DNA from: CBDAQA01 sp965247815
GTDB taxonomy: Bacteria > Planctomycetota > Phycisphaerae > Tepidisphaerales > Tepidisphaeraceae
Length of the DNA: 64,000 nucleotides
Direction: 5' to 3'
Assembly: GCA_965247815.1 (NCBI GenBank)
Contig: CBDFHW010000007.1
Span: 1-64,000, forward strand
The position numbers and the translations under genes are program-made. Positions within the stretch are counted from its first letter, which is position 1. Every line of letters begins with the position of its first letter. A model generated the notes under the pieces. The model did no database searches. It was given only the letters and a program-made list of their open reading frames with translations, and was not told the origin of the DNA. This document shows positions 27,901 through 35,302 of this stretch, in pieces.

Positions 27901-29653
27901 CACCGGCACGCACACGTACGCCGAGGAGAGCACGCCCGACCATGCCAACGGTAAATCATTTTACAACGTCAGCGTAATCATCCATCACGAGGCCGCGCCG
28001 GACTCGAACATTGTGTCCGAAGCGGCAACGATCTCCGACCCCGCGGTCGTCGCAGTCGCCGGCGCTCCGATCAGCGGTGTCGAAGGCGCGACGTTCTCTC
28101 TCGTCCCGGTCGCGACATTCACCGATCCGGGCGGCCCCGAGCCGGTCGGGGATTATTCCGCGACGATCAACTGGGGCGACGGCACGACGTCGGCCGCCGG
28201 TTCGATCACCTACAGCAGTGGCGTCTACACCGTCAACGGAACTCACAAGTACGCAGAGGAAAGCTATCCGGACCACACCGGGTCGGGCAACGTGTATCTG
28301 ATCAACGTTGTTGTGCACCACGAATCCGCACCGGACGCGGTGCCGGTCACCACGACGGCGACGATCTCCGACCCGGCCGTGGTCGCGGTCGCCGGCGCGC
28401 CGGTCAAGGGCATTGAAGGCCAGACCACGGGCAACGTCGTCGTCGCCACCTTCACCGACCCCGGCGGGCCCGAGGCGGCTTCGGATTACACCGCCTCGAT
28501 CAACTGGGGTGACGGAACCCCCTCCGCGCCGGGCGTGATTTCTTACAATTCATCGACAAAGAAATTCAGCGTCACCGCCAAGCACACGTACGAAGAAGAA
28601 AGCGGCCCCGAGCACCCCGGCTCACAGCCGTATCAAATATCGGTCGTCGTCAGTCACGAGGCCGCCCCGGCATCAAATACCGTCGCCACTACCGCGACGA
28701 TCGCCGAATCGCCGGTGATCGCCAAGGCCGGTGTCGGTCCGACCACCGCCGTCGAAGGCGTCCCCACCGGCCCGATCAAGCTCGCGACCTTCATCGATCC
28801 GGGTGATGCCGAGATCAGCCCATTCGACTATTCGGTTTCGGTGAACTGGCACGACGGCACGCCGATCGATATCTCCGCTGTCTTAACCTACGACGGCGCG
28901 ATCGGCGTCTTCACCGTGACCGGGAACCACACGTATGACGAAGGCGCCTTCGCCGGCGCGACCGTGACAATCACTCACGAGACCACCCAGACGGTGGTGT
29001 CGCTGGCCAATTCGGTGAAGGTGTCGGACGCGCCGATCACCGCCTTGGCCAAGAACTTTACCGGGCTGGAAGGCCGGCCGATCAACACCACCGTCGCCAC
29101 ATTCAACGATGTCAACACGTCCGCGCCGACCAGCGACTTTAAGGCAACCATCACCTGGGGTGACGGCAGCAGTTCCGCGGGCACGATCGTCAAAGACAGC
29201 GCCGGTCATTTTCACGTCACCGGCGGTCATGTCTACGCCGAGCAGAAGACGTACGCCGTGACGACCGCCATCACCGACATCGGCGGGTCGCACGCGTCGG
29301 TGGTCAGCTCGGCCGTTATCGCCGACGCGCCGCTGGTTAACGCGACCGGTCGCAGCCTCTCGGCCAAGAAGAACGTCGCCTTTAGCAGCGTTCTGGGTTC
29401 ATTCACCGACCAGGACACGTTGCAAACCCTGGGCAGCGATTACAAGGGCACGATCAGCTGGGGCGACAGCTCGTCGACCACGCTGGCGGGTTCCAGCTTC
29501 GTCAAGACCGGCGGCAATTCGACTGGAACATTCTGGAACATTCTCGGCGGTCACACCTACCACGCCACCGGAAAGTTCACGATCACTATCACGTTCCATG
29601 ACAGCGGTGGAGCGGTGAGCTCTGTCATCAAGACGGTCGTCACGGTCGTGTGA
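24935..29653 (+). CDS. Giant surface protein: LEPR-like N terminus, metalloprotease, DUF11 and PKD-like repeats
   Basis: This protein has 1,572 residues. Residues ~30-41 read IEQLERRQLLSA, the planctomycete 'LEPR'-type N-terminal sequence found on large exported proteins. Residues ~85-345 resemble the NF038122 metalloprotease family: EHEISEIMGRIQGLGG (H233, E234, E237) and then DLYRFTASGVRSLNQ, YFSTDNGATNLKGYN and DMQAIGYA. Two DUF11 domains follow (ADLAITATSPATVVAGTTAHY near 346 and ADLAVATSGPVTGVEGVDD near 461). From ~588 to the end there are nine PKD-like repeats with INWGDGT and HTYAEES-type motifs. No C-terminal anchor or PEP-CTERM is visible. It is probably cell-surface or secreted. The zinc motif is HExxE rather than HExxH, so catalytic activity is uncertain. 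Confidence 0.88.
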   Translation: MSGLITFERSTAGRSLRDRRVAMAATSVIEQLERRQLLSATDGLFLSPPILTDAGPATGARPRSASLQYAGSSAPQSPPAVFSIVPTYDSTVSGDPRFAQVQSAFNFAISQFTAFITTPITVNITVAGAHDSPGKTPLGQSNVPLNSYNYSDVQAALQANFPNTSVVSTDPSPAATNKRWWVDPAEARALNLPGAPTPTSDGTFTFGLDRAYTFDSANRAVSGDYDFIGVAEHEISEIMGRIQGLGGNFTGSTSPTVGYVPHDLYRFTASGVRSLNQTDTGVYFSTDNGATNLKGYNGPGGGDLDDWDSSAHDSFNAFSNSGVQNSLTAVDQTDMQAIGYATASTADLAITATSPATVVAGTTAHYTVTVTNNGPSTATAFDAFIGSLPAYATFVSSTLLSGPNVPLPSGSSDVYDVRVHFAASTPNNTPFTGLVYLVNQNPTDTNPSDDSFAIGSLVISQADLAVATSGPVTGVEGVDDTYTLSVTNNGPSDAQNVVLSDLLPTNAKFVSESQSAGTAFTPTDPISGSVNGSVTYTAATLPAGATATFTIKVTPEEGINTNAASVTSDTTETNPSDNSAQATTLVADAPLGSTGTSLPFFTEGFATGTVTLGTFTDQFLNTAGDLDGAGDFTAVITWDTGNVTAGTITQSGSNKNLYTVTGSTTFAEEGLFSPTIVITDDGGATTTITDQALVVDAPLTVKASPFSPVEGAPAKSFLVATFTDANPNPDIEDFLANINWGDLTSSTGTIVADPNVAGQFDVYGTHSFAEEGNYNVRVTVQDAGTGKGVTNAVTVIDPTVIVSGAGTPFTGVEGAVTAPLVLATFTDPGGVEPNSADPDPVLADHYTTSINWGDGTALDNASGVITLNAATGVYTVTAAHTYAEESTPDHTGGSNPFYTISVVVHHETAADPVAIIDKITISDPAVAAVAAPAFTGVEGAAITNFPVATFTDPGGPEAVTDYTATINWGDGTAADNSGIVSFAAGVYTVTGTHTYAEESTPDHANGKSFYNVSVIIHHEAAPDSNIVSEAATISDPAVVAVAGAPISGVEGATFSLVPVATFTDPGGPEPVGDYSATINWGDGTTSAAGSITYSSGVYTVNGTHKYAEESYPDHTGSGNVYLINVVVHHESAPDAVPVTTTATISDPAVVAVAGAPVKGIEGQTTGNVVVATFTDPGGPEAASDYTASINWGDGTPSAPGVISYNSSTKKFSVTAKHTYEEESGPEHPGSQPYQISVVVSHEAAPASNTVATTATIAESPVIAKAGVGPTTAVEGVPTGPIKLATFIDPGDAEISPFDYSVSVNWHDGTPIDISAVLTYDGAIGVFTVTGNHTYDEGAFAGATVTITHETTQTVVSLANSVKVSDAPITALAKNFTGLEGRPINTTVATFNDVNTSAPTSDFKATITWGDGSSSAGTIVKDSAGHFHVTGGHVYAEQKTYAVTTAITDIGGSHASVVSSAVIADAPLVNATGRSLSAKKNVAFSSVLGSFTDQDTLQTLGSDYKGTISWGDSSSTTLAGSSFVKTGGNSTGTFWNILGGHTYHATGKFTITITFHDSGGAVSSVIKTVVTVV
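26698..29650 (+). repeat. Nine tandem PKD-like coding repeats
   Basis: Units begin near 26698, 27028, 27337, 27715, 28049, 28384, 28717, 29035 and 29332. The three central units (from 27715) are closest at the DNA level, with spacings of 336 and 333 bp between equivalent GTCGCCAC(G/C)TTCACCGA words. Each encodes ATFTDPGG, a DY(T/S)A(T/S)INWGDGT strand and an HTYAEES-like strand, an Ig-like beta sandwich. Confidence 0.85.
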
Positions 29654-29685
29654 TCTCTTGACGGTCATCGAAAGCCTGTACGAAG

Positions 29686-29716
29686 CAAGACCCGTGGCAT
29701 TCTGCCGCGGGTCTTG
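29686..29716. terminator. Hairpin between the giant protein and the FNT channel (convergent)
   Basis: CAAGACCCGTGGC and GCCGCGGGTCTTG form a 13-bp stem with one G-T wobble and a 5-nt loop. There is no clear T-run on either side. It sits between two convergent stop codons and could end transcription from both sides. Confidence 0.6.
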
Positions 29717-29734
29717 TCGTTGAGTGACGATGGC

Positions 29735-30550
29735 TCACGACCCCGGCCGGGCGTGACCGAACTTAATCAGCGCGACGAAGACCGAGCCCCCAACCACGTT
29801 CCCCAGCGTGGCGCAGGTGAGGAAACGGAACACGTCGCCGGTGTTGATGTTCTGCCCTGAGAAGACGGCGGCCAGCACTTCGACCGTGCCCAGCACAACG
29901 TGGTGCAACCCGCCGAGCCCGATCGCAGTGGTCACGATCCAGACGGTGATGATCTGGCTTATCGTGTCGCGGCCGGCCGCGACCATCCACGACAGCAATC
30001 CCATTAACCATCCGGCCAAGAGCGCGCTGAGAAAAATGGTGAGCCCGTCATGATCCACCAGCCGGTGCCCGATCTCGCCGAACGCGGATCGGTCGATCAC
30101 GTGCAACGCGGGACCGATGTAGCTGACCATGCCGGCAAAGCCGGTCGCCCCGATCAGGTTTGCGACATACACGATCACCCACAACCGCATCAACGCGCCG
30201 ACCGATGCCTTCCCGCGGAGTACCGGCAACACCGCCAGCGAGGTCTGCTCGGTGAACAGTTCAGACCGGCCCAGGATGACGAAGATGAACCCGACCGAAT
30301 ACATGTTCGCGACCAGAATCGACACCAACGGCATCGGCAGCTTGCCGCGGCAGATCGTGAGGATGACTGCCATCAGGAACAGGCTGAACCCCACGTCGAG
30401 CCCTCCCGACAATGCCGAGACGAACAGCGACGATGACGACCGCTGCAGCGCGTCGAGCCCTTCGCGGACTTCGTGCTTTAGGATTTCAGTCGCCGCCATC
30501 TTCGGCGTGGCTTCGGCTGGTGTTTCCACCGGCGTTAAGTCGGAAGTCAT
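29735..30550 (-). CDS. Formate/nitrite transporter (FNT) family channel
   Basis: This 271-residue inner-membrane protein has six hydrophobic helices. FNT landmarks include the N-terminal amphipathic EVREGLDALQRSSSSLF, the first half-helix region LSGGLDVGFSLFLMAV, the GRSELFTEQTSLAVLPVL loop and the later HHVVLGTVEVLAAVF segment. The pattern is closest to the YfdC-like branch rather than FocA/NirC, so the transported anion is not certain. A sulfite/nitrite reductase is encoded 24 kb away but there is no linkage. It is divergent from valS, with 174 bp between the start codons. Confidence 0.87.
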   Translation of the reverse strand: MTSDLTPVETPAEATPKMAATEILKHEVREGLDALQRSSSSLFVSALSGGLDVGFSLFLMAVILTICRGKLPMPLVSILVANMYSVGFIFVILGRSELFTEQTSLAVLPVLRGKASVGALMRLWVIVYVANLIGATGFAGMVSYIGPALHVIDRSAFGEIGHRLVDHDGLTIFLSALLAGWLMGLLSWMVAAGRDTISQIITVWIVTTAIGLGGLHHVVLGTVEVLAAVFSGQNINTGDVFRFLTCATLGNVVGGSVFVALIKFGHARPGS

Positions 30551-30724
30551 AGGTGCCTTGCGTTGGTCAGACCCTGAAGATTAAGCACGTCCGACCGTCT
30601 TCAGGAACGCGCAAAGCAATCGATTGACGGCCACCATTGTGATGCCTCGACCCCCATCCGGGCGATCACCCGGACCGGGCCTTCCATTGCCCGGGAAACC
30701 CGATCGCTTTACGATCCGCGTCCC

Positions 30725-33703
30725 ATGAATCCGACTAGCACCCCCGGCGGACCAGCGATGCTGGCCAAGACGTACGACCCCGCATCCGTCGAGGCCGAGA
30801 CGTATCGCGTCTGGCTCGACGAGAACTGTTTCCAGGCCGACCCGGCCAAGCCGGGTGAGCCGTACAGCATCGTCATCCCCCCGCCGAACGTCACCGGCGC
30901 GCTGCACCTGGGGCACGCGATCAACAACACGTTGCAGGACATTCTCACCCGCACGCACCGCATGCGCGGGTTCAACACGGTCTGGATTCCCGGCATCGAC
31001 CACGCCGGCATCGCCACCCAGGCGGTGGTCGAAAAGCAATTGAAAGAAGTTCACAACATGACCCGCCACGAGGTGGGCCGGGACGCGCTCGTCGAGCGCA
31101 TCTGGGCCTGGAAGCAGCAGTACGGCGACAGAATCCTGTCGCAACTGCAGCGGCTCGGTTGTTCCTGCGACTGGTCACGCACCCGCTTCACGCTCGACGA
31201 CATGTGCGCCAAAGCCGTCCGTGAGACGTTCTTCAAGCTGTTCAAGGACGGCCTGGTCTACCGCGGTAAACGGCTGGTCAACTGGGACACGCACTTGATG
31301 ACCAGCATCAGCGACGACGAGCTGTACGACGAGCCGGTGAAGACCAATCTGTGGTCGATCAAGTACCCGATCGATGGCACGGATGATTTTGTCATAGTCG
31401 CCACCACCCGGCCCGAGACGATGCTGGCCGACACTGCCGTGGCGTATCACTCTTCGAACCCCAAGGCGACGACGTTCAACGGCAAGTCGGTGCGTCTGCC
31501 ATTGACTAACCGGCTGGTCCCCCTGATCGAGGACGACATCCTGGTCGACCCCGAGTTCGGCACTGGTTATGTGAAGGTCACGCCCGCCCACGACGCCAAC
31601 GACTATGCCGTGTACCAGCGACATCTCGGGAAGCCGACCGAGATCGGCATCCTTAACCTGATGACGGCGGACGGCAAGGTGAACGACGCCGACCCGTCGT
31701 GGGCGCAATACGCCGGGCTGACATTCGCGCAGGCGCGGAAAAAGATCGTCGAAGACCTCGCCGCCGCCGGGCTGCACGATCCGGAGACGGACGTGAAACC
31801 GCACGAGGCCAACGTCAAATTTTCCGACCGCAGCAAGACCGCGATCCAGCCGTATTTGTCCGACCAATGGTTCGTGAACATGGACTACGGGGGCTTCGCC
31901 GAAGTGCCACTTGCGTCGATTGCGGCCGCCGCAACAAAGAAGGGCTGGGTTAGATTCTTTCCCCGGCGGCACGCACAGTACTACTTTGATTGGCTATTCC
32001 AGAAGCGAGACTGGCCGATCTCTCGACAGCTCTGGTGGGGTCATCGCATCCCTGTGTGGAAGAGCGAGGTTGACATAATTGGCCTGCAACGATCCGGTGA
32101 CAATGAGAACACCGACAGCAACAAGGCATTTTCGATCTTCCTCAAATTCGAGGGGGCGGAATTGCAGACCCGGATGGGTATGCCGGTTGAAGAACAACGG
32201 GATCGAGCATTGGCTGAAGGGTTCGCAGAAGTATTATATTCGCCGCGACGGCGGGAGGATGGAACATTCGAGTATCTCTATTGCCCCGCCGAAGGAGCCA
32301 CGAATATCGAGACCTTCTTGGATCAGATTGGTGAAAGAGATCCCGATGTTCTCGACACTTGGTTTAGTTCCGCACTGTGGCCACTATCAACTTTTGGCTG
32401 GCCGTTAAACAATGCCGATATTCGTCGATGGTATCCCACCAGCGTATTACTGACTGGTCGTGACATCATTAGCCTGTGGGTCGCACGCATGATCATGTTC
32501 GGTGTCTACAACACCGGTCAGATTCCATTCCGCCATGTCGTGATTAACCCCACCATCCTCGACGGCAAGGGCGAGCGTATGTCCAAGTCCAAGGGCAACG
32601 GCGTGGACCCGGTCGAGATCATCGACATCTACGGCGCTGACGCCTTGCGATTCACGCTCACGCAGATGGCGACCGAGACCCAGGACGCGCGGATGCCGGT
32701 GAAGAAGGACTCGCAGGGCCGAAACACCAGCGACAAGTTCGACGGCGGGCGGAACTTCTGCACCAAACTCTGGAACGCCGCCAAATTCGTGCTCATGAAC
32801 CTGGAACAAGCTGGAGGGGTCGCTTCAGCGACCCTGTCCCCTCCCGACGAAAGCCAATGGTCGCTCATCGACCGGTGGATCGTCACCAGATTCAACCGCA
32901 CGGTCGAAGAAGCCAACGCCGCGCTGGCGGTCTACCGGTTCGATCAATACCACAAGGCGTGCTATGATTTTTTCTGGCGCGACTTCTGCGACTGGTACGT
33001 CGAAGCCGGGAAACCGGCCATGAGAACCCCGACCACCGACCCGGCCCGCCAGGCCCAGACCGCGCACGTGCTGGCCAGTGTGCTCGACGGCATTCTCCGC
33101 CTGATGCACCCAATGATCCCGTTCATCACCGAGCGATTGTGGTGGCAACTCAACAGCGTCCGCCCGACCCGCGGGTTGCCCGGTCGTTTAGAATGCTCGC
33201 CCAGCAATCGTCTGATCCACGCGACCTGGCCCGGCGTCGGGACAGGGTTTGACGATGTAGAGTTTTTCTTCCCGCGGATGCAATCGATTATTGAAGCGAT
33301 CCGGAAGATCCGAAACGATTATCAGATCAACCCTAAAGCAGTGATCACCGTGAGCATTGCCGCCCGCGGCGACGCGAAACGGCAAATCGAGCGAAACCGT
33401 GAAATGATCGAACTGCTTTCGCCTTGCGTGCTCGTTGCGATCGAGCACAAGCTGCCCGCGCCAAAGGACGCCGCCCGCGCGACCGCAGCCGGTGTCGAAT
33501 TGTTCGTCGAAGGGCTGGTCGACCCCGAGGCCGAGAAGCTGCGGGTGGTGAAACTGATCGACACGCTGGAGAAAAAGCGAGACGCGCTCCGAGGGCGGCT
33601 GGCCAACCCCAGCTACGCCGACCGTGCCCCTGCCCATCTCGTGCAGCAGACCCGCGACGAGCTAACCACTGTCGAGATCGAACTGGCAAAACTAACCGGC
33701 TGA
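30725..33703 (+). CDS. valS: Valyl-tRNA synthetase with a compositionally distinct central block
   Basis: ValRS charges tRNA-Val. The 992-residue class I enzyme has the HIGH-type motif in NVTGALHLGHAINN (about residue 55), the editing domain with TTRPETMLADTAVAY and FGTGYVKVTPAHDANDY, and KMSKS as ERMSKSKGNGVDPVEI (about 620). The C-terminal coiled-coil arm is present (VVKLIDTLEKKRDALRGRLANP). Between about 31,965 and 32,555 (residues ~414-610) the DNA changes character: hand counts per 60-base line fall to 48-57% G+C, against 57-68% in the flanking lines I counted, and A/T-ending codons are common. The protein there also has a non-standard insert (from KSEVDIIGLQRS to YLYCPAEGATN) before the conserved DVLDTWFSSALWP. 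The frame is intact. Confidence 0.96.
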   Translation: MNPTSTPGGPAMLAKTYDPASVEAETYRVWLDENCFQADPAKPGEPYSIVIPPPNVTGALHLGHAINNTLQDILTRTHRMRGFNTVWIPGIDHAGIATQAVVEKQLKEVHNMTRHEVGRDALVERIWAWKQQYGDRILSQLQRLGCSCDWSRTRFTLDDMCAKAVRETFFKLFKDGLVYRGKRLVNWDTHLMTSISDDELYDEPVKTNLWSIKYPIDGTDDFVIVATTRPETMLADTAVAYHSSNPKATTFNGKSVRLPLTNRLVPLIEDDILVDPEFGTGYVKVTPAHDANDYAVYQRHLGKPTEIGILNLMTADGKVNDADPSWAQYAGLTFAQARKKIVEDLAAAGLHDPETDVKPHEANVKFSDRSKTAIQPYLSDQWFVNMDYGGFAEVPLASIAAAATKKGWVRFFPRRHAQYYFDWLFQKRDWPISRQLWWGHRIPVWKSEVDIIGLQRSGDNENTDSNKAFSIFLKFEGAELQTRMGMPVEEQRDRALAEGFAEVLYSPRRREDGTFEYLYCPAEGATNIETFLDQIGERDPDVLDTWFSSALWPLSTFGWPLNNADIRRWYPTSVLLTGRDIISLWVARMIMFGVYNTGQIPFRHVVINPTILDGKGERMSKSKGNGVDPVEIIDIYGADALRFTLTQMATETQDARMPVKKDSQGRNTSDKFDGGRNFCTKLWNAAKFVLMNLEQAGGVASATLSPPDESQWSLIDRWIVTRFNRTVEEANAALAVYRFDQYHKACYDFFWRDFCDWYVEAGKPAMRTPTTDPARQAQTAHVLASVLDGILRLMHPMIPFITERLWWQLNSVRPTRGLPGRLECSPSNRLIHATWPGVGTGFDDVEFFFPRMQSIIEAIRKIRNDYQINPKAVITVSIAARGDAKRQIERNREMIELLSPCVLVAIEHKLPAPKDAARATAAGVELFVEGLVDPEAEKLRVVKLIDTLEKKRDALRGRLANPSYADRAPAHLVQQTRDELTTVEIELAKLTG

Positions 33704-33804
33704 ATGCTCAAGCCACGCGGGTCAACCCGACAGAATCTTCCATAATCTAACATAACCTAACATAAAATCAATCTTTTTTGCTGAATGCTGCTAAACACAG
33801 AGCG

Positions 33805-33832
33805 TTGACACCGGTCGAAATGCTTTTAGCAT
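33805..33832 (+). promoter_or_regulatory. Candidate pgk promoter
   Basis: TTGACA (33805-33810) and TAGCAT (33827-33832) are 16 nt apart, about 60 nt upstream of the pgk ATG. Further upstream (33741-33766) is an A-rich run of repeated CTAACATAA words. Confidence 0.5.
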
Positions 33833-33893
33833 CGCCGACCCTGACGGTTGAACCCGTCACGTGAACAAAACGAAGTTTAAGAAGGAATGAGTC

Positions 33894-35081
33894 ATGGCCA
33901 AGAAGAGTGTATCGGCGGTCGATGTCGCGGGTAAAAAAGTGCTCATGCGGGTCGACTTCAATGTCCCGCTCGACGGGTCGACGATCACCGACGACCGCCG
34001 GATCGCGCAGGCGTTGCCGACGATCAAGAACATCGTCGACCGCGGCGGACGGTTGATCCTCATGTCCCACATGGGGCGTCCCAAGGGCGGGCCCGAGGCG
34101 AAGTACTCGCTCAAACCCGCCGCCGACCGGCTCGGGGAGCTGCTCGGGAAGCCGGTGAACTTCACCAGCGACTGCATCGGGCTGGAAGCCGAGAAAACGA
34201 TCAACGAACTGAAGGACGGCGACGTCGTCCTGCTGGAGAATCTCCGTTTCCATAAGGAAGAGGAGAAGAACGACCCGAACTTCGCCGCCCAGCTGGCGAA
34301 ACTTGCGGACGTATATGTCAACGACGCGTTCGGCACCGCACACCGCGAGCACGCCAGCACGTTCGGTGTGCCGCAGCACATGGCCGGCAAACCGCGGGTC
34401 ATCGGGTTCCTGATCGAAAAAGAACTGAAATTCCTGGGCGAAGCCGTCACGACTCCCGCCCGCCCGTTCGTCGCGATCCTGGGCGGCGCGAAAGTGTCGG
34501 ACAAGATTAAGGTGATCGAACAGCTGATGGGCAAAGCCGACACGCTGCTGATCGGCGGCGCGATGGCATACACGTTCTTCCTTGGCCTCGGAAAGAGCGT
34601 CGGCAACAGCCTGGTCGAGCGCGACAAGGTCGAACTGGCCACGAGCCTGATGCAGAAAGGCCTGAAACAGATCCGCATCCCTGTCGACACCGTCATCGCA
34701 CAAAAGATGACCGACGACGCCGAGACCAAGGTCAGTGAGGGCGGCGTCCCCGAAGGCTGGGAGGGCTTCGACATCGGGCCCACCACGATCCGCCTCTTCA
34801 GCGAGAAGATCGCCGGCGCGAAGACGATCATCTGGAACGGCCCGATGGGCGTGTTCGAGAAAAAGCCCTTCCAGGCCGGGACGCGAGCGGTCGCGCAGGC
34901 GGTCGCCGACGCGACCGGTCACGGGGCGACCACGATCATCGGCGGGGGCGACAGCGCCGCCGCCATCGAGCAGTTCGGCCTGGCCGACAAAGTAAGCCAC
35001 GTCAGCACCGGCGGCGGCGCGTCGCTGGAGTTCCTGGAGAAAGGCCATTTCTCGACGCTGGATATTTTAGACGAAGCATAA
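33894..35081 (+). CDS. pgk: Phosphoglycerate kinase
   Basis: Pgk interconverts 1,3-bisphosphoglycerate plus ADP and 3-phosphoglycerate plus ATP in glycolysis. The 395 residues show the N-terminal signature KKVLMRVDFNVPLDG, the substrate-binding Arg/His set (LMSHMGRPKGG, LLENLRFHKEEE, NDAFGTAHREHAS), the hinge region and the nucleotide-binding WNGPMGVFE and TIIGGGDSAAA, ending VSTGGGASLEFLE. GAAGGAATGAGTC gives a good ribosome-binding site. The length is normal. It is not next to gap or tpi; it is flanked by valS and a tandem HD-GYP protein. Confidence 0.98.
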   Translation: MAKKSVSAVDVAGKKVLMRVDFNVPLDGSTITDDRRIAQALPTIKNIVDRGGRLILMSHMGRPKGGPEAKYSLKPAADRLGELLGKPVNFTSDCIGLEAEKTINELKDGDVVLLENLRFHKEEEKNDPNFAAQLAKLADVYVNDAFGTAHREHASTFGVPQHMAGKPRVIGFLIEKELKFLGEAVTTPARPFVAILGGAKVSDKIKVIEQLMGKADTLLIGGAMAYTFFLGLGKSVGNSLVERDKVELATSLMQKGLKQIRIPVDTVIAQKMTDDAETKVSEGGVPEGWEGFDIGPTTIRLFSEKIAGAKTIIWNGPMGVFEKKPFQAGTRAVAQAVADATGHGATTIIGGGDSAAAIEQFGLADKVSHVSTGGGASLEFLEKGHFSTLDILDEA

Positions 35082-35100
35082 AAAAACCTCCGACCATCAA

Positions 35101-35189
35101 CCCGTTTAGCGGCGGCCCGGATGGCCGGTCTCTTCACGCACGTCGACATGGATGCGCGGAAAGCCCGGCCCTCCGGGCCGCCGCTAAAC
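35101..35189. repeat. REPIN-like palindromic repeat, copy 2
   Basis: Two copies of one short word face each other: GTTTAGCGGCGGCCCGGATG with GCCGG on the left, and the inverse of GTTTAGCGGCGGCCCGGAGG with GCCGG on the right. Each copy has its own GGCC(C)/GGGCC hairpin. The centre is GTCGAC and GGAAAGC. It begins 20 bp after the pgk stop. The rest of the gap to 35302 is featureless. Confidence 0.8.
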
Positions 35190-35302
35190 TGTTTCATCGT
35201 TTATTGGACGCCAGTGCGCTGCTTTGACCGCGTTGAAGGTGAAGCCCCCCTCTGATCCGTCCGATGTCGAACCGGGGTATGTTCCTTTAGTTCGAGGGTC
35301 GG

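Noticed and set aside
26698..29650. Repeat block considered as a CRISPR array
   Set aside because: Period of ~333 bp, in frame and coding for PKD-like domains; no short direct repeats with unique spacers.
33768..35048. 426-codon minus-strand frame
   Set aside because: Antisense to pgk, which is unambiguous.
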